Shown here one piece after another: positions 16,671 through 25,814 of a DNA stretch of 64,000 bases. The stretch is taken from assembly GCF_027111355.2 (NCBI RefSeq), contig NZ_CP114291.2, positions 1-64,000 on the forward strand. Direction: 5' to 3'. Positions within the stretch are counted from its first letter, which is position 1. Every line of letters starts with the position of its first letter. Both the position numbers and the translations under genes were made by a program. The notes beneath the pieces are model-generated. The model was given only the letters and a program-made list of their open reading frames with translations. It made no database searches and had not been told where the DNA came from. Source of the DNA: Flavobacterium eburneipallidum (lineage in GTDB: Bacteria > Bacteroidota > Bacteroidia > Flavobacteriales > Flavobacteriaceae).

Positions 16671-18602
16671 TTAATTACTTTTAGTAGTATCTACTGTTAC
16701 TTTCGGAACTATAATTTTTGATTTTGCTATAGAATCTCTAATTCTCATTTCTTTCTTAACCGCTTCTGATAATCCGCCTAATTTAGCATAACGATCTTGC
16801 AAACTTCTGGCTAATGTTCTTTTCTCTAAATCGGTTCTAGTGATTTTTCCTTTAAGGTATTTTTCGATCATTAAACTAGCAATTGGCCCTGCAATGGTAG
16901 CTCCAAAACCTCCATTTTCGACCATAATCGCTATAGCAATTTTTGGATTGTCTTTTGGTGCAAAGGCAACAAATATAGAGTGATCTTCCAGCTTGGTTCT
17001 TTTACCATCAATTTTGGCAAAATTCTCGGCTGTTCCTGTTTTTCCACAAATATCAATCCCTTCAACCCGAAGTGCACTTGCAGTTCCTAGATTATACACA
17101 TCAAACAAACCACTAATCATGGGCTTGAAATATTTTTTATCAATAGAAGTAACGTGTTTTACTTTAAATTTAGGATCAATTTGTTCGCCTTTAATTTTTT
17201 TGATGATGTGAGGTGTGTAATAGTAACCTTCATTAGCCACAGCTGCCATCATATTAGCCAATTGAATAGGTGTCATCAAAACCTCTCCTTGCCCAATAGA
17301 ATTAGAAATAATGGTCTTGCCACTCCAACGCCAATCTGGATATATTTTTTTATAAGTTTTAGAAGTAGGCACTTTTCCTTTTCTACCCGTTGGTAAATCA
17401 TAACCCATGAATTGTCCGAGTCCAAAGGTCTTTAAATGATTACCCCATTGATCTACTGCATAAGGTGCACTGTTGTACTTTCCGATAATCCTCAAATAAA
17501 CATTAGCAAAATAAGCGTTGCACGAATTGTAAATTCCATTGTGCAATTGATGCGGACCAAATCCATGGCATTTCATAAATCGTCCAGGCGCATAAGCAAA
17601 ACCGTGGTGACACATATAAGTCGTTTGCTCATTGATTACTTGCTCCTGAAGACCAATAAGTCCTGTCAATATTTTAAAAGGAGAACCCGGCGGATATTCG
17701 GCTAGAAGTCCACGATCATAAAGTGGTTTGGCTATAGAATCACGATACAAAAGAGTGTAATTTTTAGAACGCTGACGTCCCACCAGAATTGCAGGGTCAT
17801 AAGAAGGGGCGGTTACCAATGCTAAAATCTCGCCTGTTTTGGGTTCGATAGCAACAATACCTCCTCTTTTATTGACCATTAATTCCTCGCCATATTTTTG
17901 AAGTTCGGCATCAATAGTTAGGTTTATATCTTCGCCTTGAACGGCAATGGTATCGTATTTTCCTTCTTTGAAAGAACCTATTTCACGATTGAATTTGTCT
18001 TTTTGAAAATATTTAACCCCTTTAATACCTCGTAATATTTCTTCATAACTTTCTTCAACTCCTTGTTTCCCTATTAAATCTCCACTCTTATAATACGGAT
18101 TTTTTTCTATTAGTTTGTCATTTACTTGGGTAATGAAACCAAAAATATTAGCTCCAAAAGTAACTTGATAATCACGAAGGGAACGCTTTTGAAAATAAAA
18201 GCCTTCAAACTTTCGAATTTTTTCCTGAAAAGCAGCAAACTCTAATTTATTCAATTGAGGTAAAAATACCGAAGGCAAACGAGGGCTATACACCTTGGCT
18301 TTTTCTATTTTTTCGAGAAAATCTTCTTTGGTAATATCTAGTAATTCGCAAAACTCTAAAGTATCCAATTTTTTGATTTCGCGTGGAATAACCATGATGT
18401 CATACGACGGCTGATTAGCAACCAACAACTTGCCATTTCGATCATATATATAACCTCTTTCGGGGTAATCGTATTTAATTTTGATGGCGTTATTGTCTGA
18501 CTTTAATTTTAAAGTATCGTCAATAATTTGCAAATAGAAAAGGCGCAACACAAGCAAACCTGCTACAACTATAATCAATGAAGGAAGCAGTAGTTTTCTC
18601 AT
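16671..18602 (-). CDS. mrdA: penicillin-binding protein 2 (elongation transpeptidase)
   Basis: 643-residue class B PBP. An N-terminal membrane anchor (about residues 4-26) leads to the PBP dimerisation domain and a transpeptidase domain with all three motifs: S307-P-F-K310 (SxxK), S360-C-N362 (SxN) and K521-T-G-T. It crosslinks peptidoglycan made by RodA along the cylinder. The start overlaps the mreD stop by four bases. The C-terminal 50 residues are basic and charged, probably disordered. Confidence 0.95.
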   Translation of the reverse strand: MRKLLLPSLIIVVAGLLVLRLFYLQIIDDTLKLKSDNNAIKIKYDYPERGYIYDRNGKLLVANQPSYDIMVIPREIKKLDTLEFCELLDITKEDFLEKIEKAKVYSPRLPSVFLPQLNKLEFAAFQEKIRKFEGFYFQKRSLRDYQVTFGANIFGFITQVNDKLIEKNPYYKSGDLIGKQGVEESYEEILRGIKGVKYFQKDKFNREIGSFKEGKYDTIAVQGEDINLTIDAELQKYGEELMVNKRGGIVAIEPKTGEILALVTAPSYDPAILVGRQRSKNYTLLYRDSIAKPLYDRGLLAEYPPGSPFKILTGLIGLQEQVINEQTTYMCHHGFAYAPGRFMKCHGFGPHQLHNGIYNSCNAYFANVYLRIIGKYNSAPYAVDQWGNHLKTFGLGQFMGYDLPTGRKGKVPTSKTYKKIYPDWRWSGKTIISNSIGQGEVLMTPIQLANMMAAVANEGYYYTPHIIKKIKGEQIDPKFKVKHVTSIDKKYFKPMISGLFDVYNLGTASALRVEGIDICGKTGTAENFAKIDGKRTKLEDHSIFVAFAPKDNPKIAIAIMVENGGFGATIAGPIASLMIEKYLKGKITRTDLEKRTLARSLQDRYAKLGGLSEAVKKEMRIRDSIAKSKIIVPKVTVDTTKSN

Positions 18603-19105
18603 CGTTTGTTCGGCTTAATAAGATATATAATTATGATGCAGAGAATAATAGTAAAAATGGTACTTAACAATGTTCGAATCAAAACATCCAAAACAAAGGT
18701 TATATCAAAAGCTTCTAGCACAAATAAAACTAAATGATGAATCACTACAGAAAGTAAAATGAACGAAAAACGTTCTGGTGTAAGTACATCATTCAATTTT
18801 ACGGTTTGATATTCATAACTTAACCCAAAAGAAAACCTGAAAAGATAAGGTCGGTAATAAGCCAAAACTATACAAGCTGTAGTATGAATTCCGCCTGAAT
18901 TACTGAACATATCCATAATTAATCCCAAGAAAAAACTAGCAATCAATAAGCCAAATTTATTGCTATTTACTGGGTATAAAATAATAAAAAGAAGATAAGG
19001 ATACGGACTGATATAGCCCCAGAAATTCATGTTATTAAAAATAATAATTTGAACCGCTAGTAACAACAGAAAACGAAAAATATTTACGAATAATATACTA
19101 TTCAT
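18599..19105 (-). CDS. mreD: rod shape-determining protein MreD
   Basis: 168-residue membrane protein with five or so hydrophobic helices. Sequence conservation in MreD is low; the call rests on size, topology, the FWGYISPYPYLLFIILYPV N-terminal block and position between mreC and mrdA. It overlaps mrdA by four bases and mreC by eight, so the three are translationally coupled. It anchors the elongasome in the inner membrane. Confidence 0.9.
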   Translation of the reverse strand: MNSILFVNIFRFLLLLAVQIIIFNNMNFWGYISPYPYLLFIILYPVNSNKFGLLIASFFLGLIMDMFSNSGGIHTTACIVLAYYRPYLFRFSFGLSYEYQTVKLNDVLTPERFSFILLSVVIHHLVLFVLEAFDITFVLDVLIRTLLSTIFTIILCIIIIYLIKPNKR

Positions 19106-19925
19106 CTTTTTCTTCCTTTTTTTCTAGATTGATAATTTCATCTCGATCTTTCCTTTTGATGACATACACATGACCTAAATTAGTCATATCATTAAAAAGT
19201 CTAATATTCAAAGTATAATAATTGGTTTCTTCATCAGTAAAAATATTATCAACCGTTCCAATATTGATATTCTCTGGAAAAATAACAGACTGTCCACCTG
19301 TTACAATAGTATCGCCTTTTCGAATGGCTGCCAATCTAGGAATATCGGTCAACTGAACAAAACCGGTGCTTTTCCCATTCCAACTCAAAGAACCAAAATG
19401 ATTCGACTTTTTCAGCTTGGCATTGATTTGAGATTTCTTATTCAAAATACTGATTACAGTAGCATAATTTGCCGAAGTATTATCTACAATCCCTACAATT
19501 CCTTGACTATTAATAACGCCCATATCTGTTTGAACGCCATCCAAATCTCCTGAATTTATAGTCAAATAATTTTCATGACCATTAAAGTTGTTGTGAATGA
19601 CTTTCGAAACCACAATATCAATAGCACGAACCCCTTTGATACTATCTATTTTAGGGATAGATGCAGAATCTTCTACCTGAAAAAGAAGGCTTCTTAATTT
19701 TGCATTTTCTTGAGCCAACGCATCGTTTTGAGTTCTTAAATTCAAATACTCACTAAAATCATTAATTTGCTCATAGACTCCACCGCTCAAAAAATTGGCA
19801 GAACTAATCACTTTGCTTCGATGATACGAATGAGATTGAATAGTAAGAAATAAGGAAATACCCAAAAGCAGCAAAAACAGCAACCTATTACTGTTTTTAT
19901 AAATAAAATTAAATATTTGCTGCAT
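19098..19925 (-). CDS. mreC: rod shape-determining protein MreC
   Basis: 275-residue bitopic protein with one N-terminal TM helix (about residues 12-30), a coiled-coil (about 62-92, containing LNLRTQNDALAQENAKLRSLL) and the periplasmic double beta-barrel (about 105-260). Conserved motifs include GVVDNTSANYATVISILN and GDTIVTGGQSVIFPENINIG. It bridges MreB filaments and PBP2. The C-terminal 20 residues are highly charged. It overlaps mreD by eight bases. Confidence 0.93.
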   Translation of the reverse strand: MQQIFNFIYKNSNRLLFLLLLGISLFLTIQSHSYHRSKVISSANFLSGGVYEQINDFSEYLNLRTQNDALAQENAKLRSLLFQVEDSASIPKIDSIKGVRAIDIVVSKVIHNNFNGHENYLTINSGDLDGVQTDMGVINSQGIVGIVDNTSANYATVISILNKKSQINAKLKKSNHFGSLSWNGKSTGFVQLTDIPRLAAIRKGDTIVTGGQSVIFPENINIGTVDNIFTDEETNYYTLNIRLFNDMTNLGHVYVIKRKDRDEIINLEKKEEKDE

Positions 19926-19987
19926 ATTATACCTGTATAATAGATGTGAAAACTATAACCCGAAACCTGTTACAAAAACCTTTTGTG

Positions 19988-21016
19988 TTATTTAATCAAA
20001 ACACTTTTGAATTTTCCAATATTTTTAAGCGCCATTCCTGTTCCACGAACAACTGCTCTTAATGGATCTTCGGCGATATAAACTGGTAAATCTGTTTTTT
20101 GAGAAATTCTCTTGTCCAATCCTCTCAACATCGATCCACCACCAGCAAGATAAATTCCGGTATTGTAAATATCCGCTGCTAATTCTGGAGGTGTTTGAGA
20201 CAAAGTTTCCATCACAGCATCTTCAATCCTTTGAATGGATTTATCCAATGCTTTTGCAATTTCTCTATAAGAAACGGCTACTTGTTTTGGTTTACCCGTC
20301 AATAAATCTCTACCTTGAACCGACATTTCTTCTGGAGGAGTTTCTAAATCTTCGATAGCTGCTCCTACTTGAATTTTTATTTTCTCTGCGGTACTTTCTC
20401 CAACAAAAAGGTTGTGTTGGGTACGCATGTAATATACGATGTCATTTGTGAAAACGTCACCTGCGATTTTAACAGATTTGTCGCAAACAATTCCACCTAA
20501 AGCGATAACGGCAATTTCTGTTGTTCCACCTCCGATATCAACAATCATATTTCCTTTTGGTTGCATGATATCAATACCAATACCAATTGCTGCTGCCATT
20601 GGTTCGTGAATCAAATAGACTTCTTTTCCATTTACTCTTTCACAGGATTCTTTTACCGCACGCATTTCTACTTCGGTAATTCCAGAAGGAATACAAACAA
20701 CCATTCTCAATGCTGGCGTAAACATTCTTTTTTTCAATGCTGGAATGCTTTTGATAAGCATACTAATCATTTTTTCAGAAGCATCAAAATCGGCAATTAC
20801 ACCATCTTTCAAAGGTCGTATTGTCTTAATGTTTTCATGGGTTTTCCCTTGCATCATATTGGCTTCTTTACCAACTGCAATAATTTTTCCTGATATTCTA
20901 TCACGAGCAACTATCGAAGGGCTGTCAATTACCACTTTGTCATTGTGTATGATTAAAGTGTTTGCGGTACCAAGGTCTATCGCAATATCCTCGGTCATGA
21001 AATCAAAAAATCCCAT
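19988..21016 (-). CDS. mreB: rod shape-determining actin homologue MreB
   Basis: 342-residue cytoplasmic actin-like ATPase that forms filaments under the membrane and guides cell-wall elongation. The nucleotide-binding motifs are visible: phosphate-1 AIDLGTANTLI (about 12-22), phosphate-2 IVDIGGGTTEIAVIALGG and the adenosine motif YLAGGGSMLRGLD near the C-terminus. Length is typical. The gene heads the mreB-mreC-mreD-mrdA-rodA set and has its own likely -7 element inside the 3' end of purH. Confidence 0.96.
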   Translation of the reverse strand: MGFFDFMTEDIAIDLGTANTLIIHNDKVVIDSPSIVARDRISGKIIAVGKEANMMQGKTHENIKTIRPLKDGVIADFDASEKMISMLIKSIPALKKRMFTPALRMVVCIPSGITEVEMRAVKESCERVNGKEVYLIHEPMAAAIGIGIDIMQPKGNMIVDIGGGTTEIAVIALGGIVCDKSVKIAGDVFTNDIVYYMRTQHNLFVGESTAEKIKIQVGAAIEDLETPPEEMSVQGRDLLTGKPKQVAVSYREIAKALDKSIQRIEDAVMETLSQTPPELAADIYNTGIYLAGGGSMLRGLDKRISQKTDLPVYIAEDPLRAVVRGTGMALKNIGKFKSVLIK

Positions 21017-21054
21017 AAATTTTTAGGGGTTAAGAGTTATAAATTTGTAACACA

Positions 21055-21062
21055 CAAAGCTA
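21055..21062 (-). promoter_or_regulatory. likely -7 element of mreB
   Basis: TAGCTTTG on the minus strand matches TAnnTTTG, 38 bases before the mreB ATG and just past the end of purH. No consensus -33 was found. Confidence 0.45.
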
Positions 21063-21068
21063 AACAAA

Positions 21069-22595
21069 TTAATGTTTAAAATGACGTGTTCCTGTAAATA
21101 CCATTGCTAAATTATTTTCATTGCAATAATCAATACTCAATTGGTCTTTTACCGAACCTCCTGGCTGAATTACAGCTGTTATCCCTGCTTCTTTTGCTAA
21201 TTGCACACAATCAGGAAAAGGGAAAAAAGCATCACTCGCCATTGAAGCTCCTTCTAAACTAAATCCAAATGCTTTGGCTTTTTCAACAGCCTGCATCAAA
21301 GCATCCACTCTTGAGGTTTGTCCTGTTCCAGACGAAATTAAAGTTCCGTTTTTAGCAAAAACAATAGTGTTTGATTTGGTGTTTTTACACACTTTAGAAG
21401 CAAAAATTAAATCCTCAATTTCTTGAGTTGTTGGCGCAGTAGTAGTAACGGTTTTTAAGTCTTCTTTAGTATCTGTGATGTTATTTCTTTCCTGAACTAA
21501 AACTCCGTTTAAGCAAGTTCTCACTTGTTTTTGAGGCAATTCAACTTCATTTTGAATCAAAATAATTCTATTTTTCTTCTCTTGTAAAATGGCAATAGCT
21601 GCATCATCATATCCTGGAGCAATGACTACTTCACAGAATAATTTATTGATTTCTGTTGCTGTTTCAACATCTATTTTTGAGTTTGCAATCAATACTCCGC
21701 CAAAAGCAGAAGTTGGATCACAAGCCAATGCTACATTATAAGCTTCAGCAATAGTTGGTCTTGTTGCCAATCCGCAAGCGTTATTGTGTTTTAAAATAGC
21801 GAACGTTGGGCCGTCATTTTTGAATTCATTAATCAAATTTACGGCTGCATCAACATCTAATAAATTATTATATGACAATTCTTTTCCGTGTACTTTGTTG
21901 AACATGGCGTCAAAATCACCAAAGAAGAATCCTTTTTGGTGTGGATTTTCTCCATAACGCAACACTTGTCCATTTTCAATACTTGTTTTTAAAATAGTTT
22001 CGTCTGTATTGAAATAATTAAAAATAGCGCCATCATAATGAGAAGAAACGTGGAATGCTTTTGTAGCAAATAATTTTCTATCTTCCAATGTTGTAGCTCC
22101 GTTTTGTTTTGTAATAATATCCAAGAACAAACCATATTCAGCCATGGAAGGAATAATTACGGTATCCTTGAAATTTTTTGCACCAGCACGAATTAACGAA
22201 ATCCCACCAATATCTATTTTTTCGATAATATCACTTTCGCTAGCTCCCGAAGCAACCGTTTTTTCGAAAGGATACAAGTCAACAATCACCAAATCAATTT
22301 GAGGAATATCGTATTCCTGCATTTGTTGCACATCAGATTCGTTGTCCTGACGATTCAAAATTCCACCAAAAACTTTTGGATGCAACGTTTTCACTCTTCC
22401 TCCAAGAATAGATGGATAAGAAGTCACATCTTCAACTGGAACAACTGGAATTCCTAGGTTTTTGATAAATTCTTCGGTACCACCAGTAGAATAAAAGATT
22501 ACATTTTGTTCGTGTAATTTTTTAATAATTGGTTCCAAACCTTCTTTTGAAAAGACAGAAACTAATGCTGATTTGATTGTTTTTGTTGTGCTCAT
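21069..22595 (-). CDS. purH: bifunctional AICAR transformylase/IMP cyclohydrolase
   Basis: 508 residues from the chosen ATG. PurH performs the last two steps of de novo IMP synthesis: formyl transfer to AICAR and ring closure. The MGS-like IMP cyclohydrolase domain is N-terminal (about 5-150, with YSTGGTEEFI and GGRVKTLHPKVFGGIL). The AICARFT domain follows, with RYGENPHQKG, ILKHNNACGLA and the C-terminal SDAFFPFPDCV and VIQPGGSVKD blocks. An upstream in-frame ATG (22649) would lie before the promoter, so 22595 is preferred. Confidence 0.97.
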   Translation of the reverse strand: MSTTKTIKSALVSVFSKEGLEPIIKKLHEQNVIFYSTGGTEEFIKNLGIPVVPVEDVTSYPSILGGRVKTLHPKVFGGILNRQDNESDVQQMQEYDIPQIDLVIVDLYPFEKTVASGASESDIIEKIDIGGISLIRAGAKNFKDTVIIPSMAEYGLFLDIITKQNGATTLEDRKLFATKAFHVSSHYDGAIFNYFNTDETILKTSIENGQVLRYGENPHQKGFFFGDFDAMFNKVHGKELSYNNLLDVDAAVNLINEFKNDGPTFAILKHNNACGLATRPTIAEAYNVALACDPTSAFGGVLIANSKIDVETATEINKLFCEVVIAPGYDDAAIAILQEKKNRIILIQNEVELPQKQVRTCLNGVLVQERNNITDTKEDLKTVTTTAPTTQEIEDLIFASKVCKNTKSNTIVFAKNGTLISSGTGQTSRVDALMQAVEKAKAFGFSLEGASMASDAFFPFPDCVQLAKEAGITAVIQPGGSVKDQLSIDYCNENNLAMVFTGTRHFKH

Positions 22596-22618
22596 CGTGT
22601 AGTTAAAATTTTGTGGTG

Positions 22619-22650
22619 CAAAAGTAGTTTTTTTACAGATAAAATTCAAA
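22619..22650 (-). promoter_or_regulatory. purH promoter
   Basis: On the minus strand TTTG (22650-22647), a 20-base spacer and TACTTTTG (22626-22619). This is a full match to the Bacteroidota -33/-7 pattern, leaving a leader of roughly 17 bases before the ATG at 22595. Confidence 0.65.
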
Positions 22651-22727
22651 TCTATTTCTGTAACAATATTTTAAAAAATAAGACCAATGAAGAAGCCAAT
22701 TTCAAAAATCAAAACTTCAAAAAAAAG

Positions 22728-22857
22728 AGCCACGAATTGCACAAATTAACACTAATTTATAGTCCCTTTGAATTACACTAATTCCCAAATTAGGTAAAAT
22801 TTGTGTAATTGAATTTTAAATTGATATAATTTGTGACAATTTGTGCAATTCGTGGCT
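22728..22857. repeat. 130-bp palindromic intergenic repeat
   Basis: A perfect 20-bp inverted repeat (22728-22747 and 22838-22857, outer arms reading AGCCACGAATTGCACAAATT and its complement) encloses nested shorter inverted repeats such as AATTACAC/GTGTAATT. No coding frame inside. It occupies most of the purH-permease gap and belongs with the related element at 24218-24310. Confidence 0.8.
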
Positions 22858-22945
22858 AAAAAACTGAAGCAAACTTACCCTATAAGTTTCATTAGGTTTT
22901 CGAATTATTTTTTTGGAATTTTACCCTAACACAAAATACGGTTTT

Positions 22946-24196
22946 ATGCTAGTTTACCTTCGACTGTTATCCGAGAGTTTTCGTTTTGCCACAAATGCTT
23001 TGCGCAACAATAAACTACGCACCTTATTATCGTTGCTTGGTGTTACCATTGGAATTTTTTCGATCATTGCAGTACTTGCCGCAGTAGATTCGTTGAACAG
23101 AAAAATTACCAAAGATTTAAGCACTTTAGACAAAAATACTATTTACTTATTCAATCAATCCTTTGGTCCATCAGAGATTCCAAAATGGAAAAGAGAGCAA
23201 TTTCCGAATGTAAAATACGACGAATACCTTTATATGAAAGGCGTAATGACCAATACCGATCAATTGGGCTACCAAATATTTACAAAAACCGAATCCATAA
23301 AATATGAATCCAAAACCGTTAGCGATGTAAACATTGTTCCTGTTTCGCAGGAGTTTATCGACATTCAAGGATTGGAATTTGAAGACGGACGTTTTTACAC
23401 CGAATCCGAAGCCAATTCGGCTGCTCCAGTTGTTGTCATTGGAAAAGAAATTGCTACTTCTTTGTTTGAAGATTTCAATCCCATTGGCAAAAAAGTCCGT
23501 TTGTATGGACAACGTTTTACCGTTATTGGTGTTTTAAAAAAACAAGGAGCCGGAATGTTTGGCGACAGCGATGATACTTCGGCTTATCTCCCTGTAAATT
23601 TTATAAGACAAAAATTTGGAGATAACAATAAAGGATTGGTAAATGTAATTGTTTTCAAACCTGTAAACGGAGTTGATATGGAAGCTTACAAAGCCGAAAT
23701 TAGTCAAAAATTAAGAAGTTTTCGTGGCATAAAAGCAGGGGAAATTGACAATTTTTTTATCAATGTTTTTTCTGGCTTTACAGATTTAGTAGATGGACTT
23801 ATATCTGATATGCAATTTTACGGTTGGTGGATTTGTGGATTTTCTTTATTGGTAGGTGGTTTTGGGATTGCTAATATTATGTTTGTTTCCGTAAAAGAAC
23901 GAACCAATCTCATAGGAATTCAGAAATCTTTGGGAGCCAAAAACCGATTTATATTATTCCAATTCTTGTTCGAAGCCATTATACTTTCTGTAATTGGCGG
24001 AATGATTGGTTTGTTTCTCGTTTGGATTATTGCCTTTGGCTTGACCAAAGCATTGGATTTTGAATTTGTTTTAGGAACAGGCAATATCCTTTTAGGAACT
24101 GGTCTCGCAGCTTTAATTGGATTGATTTCTGGAATTCTTCCCGCCATTTCAGCTTCTAAATTAGATCCTGTGGAAGCGATTAGGACTGGTATATAG
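22946..24196 (+). CDS. MacB/FtsX-type ABC transporter permease
   Basis: 416-residue permease with the MacB periplasmic core domain and FtsX domain. One TM helix follows the N-terminal ALRNNKLRTLLSLLGVTIGIF segment (about 25-50). A periplasmic domain spans about 55-280, and three TM helices lie in the C-terminal 130 residues around VKERTNLIGIQKSLGAKNRFI. The family moves lipids, peptides or lipoproteins or acts in mechanotransmission. No ATP-binding partner is adjacent, so its ATPase must be encoded elsewhere. A TTG 11 codons upstream gives no extra similarity; the ATG at 22946 is preferred. Confidence 0.9.
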   Translation: MLVYLRLLSESFRFATNALRNNKLRTLLSLLGVTIGIFSIIAVLAAVDSLNRKITKDLSTLDKNTIYLFNQSFGPSEIPKWKREQFPNVKYDEYLYMKGVMTNTDQLGYQIFTKTESIKYESKTVSDVNIVPVSQEFIDIQGLEFEDGRFYTESEANSAAPVVVIGKEIATSLFEDFNPIGKKVRLYGQRFTVIGVLKKQGAGMFGDSDDTSAYLPVNFIRQKFGDNNKGLVNVIVFKPVNGVDMEAYKAEISQKLRSFRGIKAGEIDNFFINVFSGFTDLVDGLISDMQFYGWWICGFSLLVGGFGIANIMFVSVKERTNLIGIQKSLGAKNRFILFQFLFEAIILSVIGGMIGLFLVWIIAFGLTKALDFEFVLGTGNILLGTGLAALIGLISGILPAISASKLDPVEAIRTGI

Positions 24197-24217
24197 TTTC
24201 AATTAAATAAAAAATTG

Positions 24218-24310
24218 ACCACAAATTATACAAATTTTCACAAATCATTAAACCAACTCTATTCATTTTAAATAGCAATTAAATTTGTGAAAATTTGCGC
24301 AATTTGTGGT
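24218..24310. repeat. 93-bp palindromic intergenic repeat
   Basis: 28-bp arms at 24218-24245 and 24283-24310 pair with 25 of 28 matches (ACCACAAATTATACAAATTT on the left). Same type of CACAAATT/AATTTGTG palindrome as the element at 22728, but with different internal sequence. Confidence 0.75.
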
Positions 24311-24375
24311 TAGAATTAAAAACACAATACTCCTTTCAATTTTCAAAGAAAACTATTTCAATAAAATGGAAACTG

Positions 24376-24383
24376 TATCTTTG
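24376..24383 (+). promoter_or_regulatory. -7 element of the HMG-CoA reductase gene
   Basis: TATCTTTG is an exact TAnnTTTG match, 29 bases before the ATG at 24413. No clear -33 is seen at the usual spacing. Confidence 0.5.
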
Positions 24384-24412
24384 CTCCCTCAATAAACCGT
24401 TATTTAAAAAAT

Positions 24413-25729
24413 ATGAGCAACGCTGTCGCTGGATTTTCAAAATTATCCAAAGAAGAAAAGATAAACTGGATCGCCAAAGAATATTTTTCTAATCCTCAAG
24501 AAGCTATTTCAATTATCAAAAACTATTGGAATGCTGACGAAAAACTTCAAAAACTACACGATGAATTCATAGAAAATACGATTAGTAATTTCTATATTCC
24601 ACTTGGAGTGGCTCCCAATTTTTTGATTAATGGAAAGTATAATAGTATTCCGATGGCGATCGAGGAAAGTTCTGTGGTTGCTGCAGCATCAAAATCAGCC
24701 AAGTTTTGGGCTACCCGTGGCGGATTTAAAGCCACTGTTATCAATACTGAAAAAATAGGTCAGGTTCATTTTATTTTCAATGGAGACGCATCGAAACTAG
24801 AAAATTTTTTCACCCAAATCAAAGACAAATTCTTCAACAACACCGAAAGCATTACCAAAAACATGCAAAAACGTGGTGGTGGAATTCTGGATATAGTTCT
24901 AAAAGACAAAACCGATTTACTGCCTAATTATTTTCAACTGCATGCTACTTTTGACACTAAAGATAGCATGGGAGCGAATTTTATCAATTCGTGTTTGGAG
25001 CAATTTGCCAAAACATTGAAAGAAGAAGCTCAAGAATATAATTCATTTTCCGAAGCAGAAAAAGGCATCGAAGTCGTGATGAGCATTCTATCGAATTATG
25101 TTCCCAATTGTATTGTTCGTGCGGAAGTTTCTTGTCCTATTGAAGATTTAGAAGAAAAACACATCCCGAATCCAAAAGCTTTTGCCGAAAGATTTGTTCG
25201 TGCCGTTCAAATTGCCGAAGTAGAACCTTTTCGAGCGGTTACGCACAACAAAGGAATTATGAACGGAATTGACGCAGTAGTTTTGGCAACAGGAAATGAT
25301 TTCCGCGCAGTCGAAGCTGGAGTTCACGCTTACGCTTCCCGAAACGGAAACTATACCAGTTTGTCTCACGCCAAAATCGAAAATGGAATTTTTAGTTTTT
25401 GGCTGGAAGTTCCGTTGGCCTTAGGAACAGTTGGCGGTTTGACATCGTTACATCCTTTGGTTAAATTATCTTTGCAAATGTTAGAAAATCCATCAGCTTC
25501 AGCATTGATGCAGTTTGTAGCAGTTGCTGGTTTGGCACAAAATTTTGCTGCTTTGCGTTCGCTAACCACCACAGGAATTCAAGATGGGCACATGAAAATG
25601 CACTTGAACAATATTCTAAATCAATTTGAAGCCAATGATGAGGAACGCACTTTGATTCGCAAACATTTTAAAAATCAGGTAGTTTCGCATAGTGGTGTGG
25701 TGGAATTTATTGAAAATTTAAGAAAATAA
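24413..25729 (+). CDS. hydroxymethylglutaryl-CoA reductase, class II
   Basis: 438-residue HMG-CoA reductase. Alignment by eye to the Pseudomonas mevalonii type gives catalytic Glu84/85 (EESSVVAAASK), Lys280 (HNKGIMNG), Asp296 (TGNDFRAVEAG) and His393 (GIQDGHM), all present. Flavobacteria make isoprenoids through mevalonate, so a biosynthetic role (HMG-CoA to mevalonate) is more likely than degradation, although the class was first described as degradative. The next gene, a GHMP kinase 85 bases on, supports the pathway assignment. Confidence 0.93.
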   Translation: MSNAVAGFSKLSKEEKINWIAKEYFSNPQEAISIIKNYWNADEKLQKLHDEFIENTISNFYIPLGVAPNFLINGKYNSIPMAIEESSVVAAASKSAKFWATRGGFKATVINTEKIGQVHFIFNGDASKLENFFTQIKDKFFNNTESITKNMQKRGGGILDIVLKDKTDLLPNYFQLHATFDTKDSMGANFINSCLEQFAKTLKEEAQEYNSFSEAEKGIEVVMSILSNYVPNCIVRAEVSCPIEDLEEKHIPNPKAFAERFVRAVQIAEVEPFRAVTHNKGIMNGIDAVVLATGNDFRAVEAGVHAYASRNGNYTSLSHAKIENGIFSFWLEVPLALGTVGGLTSLHPLVKLSLQMLENPSASALMQFVAVAGLAQNFAALRSLTTTGIQDGHMKMHLNNILNQFEANDEERTLIRKHFKNQVVSHSGVVEFIENLRK

Positions 25730-25734
25730 TATAA

Positions 25735-25807
25735 GCCACAGATTAAACGGATCTAACGGATTGACACAGATTTAAAAAAAAAATTGCGCCTTCGCGCCTT
25801 TGCGGTG
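25735..25807. repeat. short intergenic repeat with CACAGATT and ACGGAT motifs
   Basis: The 85-base gap between HMG-CoA reductase and the GHMP kinase contains CACAGATTAAACGGAT, TAACGGATT and CACAGATTT spaced at about ten bases, then GCGCCTTCGCGCCTTTGCGG with internal repeats of CGCCTT. Such sequences recur between genes in flavobacterial genomes; here they sit between two pathway genes and so within the presumed operon. Confidence 0.55.
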
Positions 25808-25814
25808 AAAAAAC

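Noticed and set aside
21069-22649. Longer PurH starting at 22649
   Set aside because: The upstream 18 codons include the predicted -7 element; the family begins at MSTTKTIKSALVSVF.
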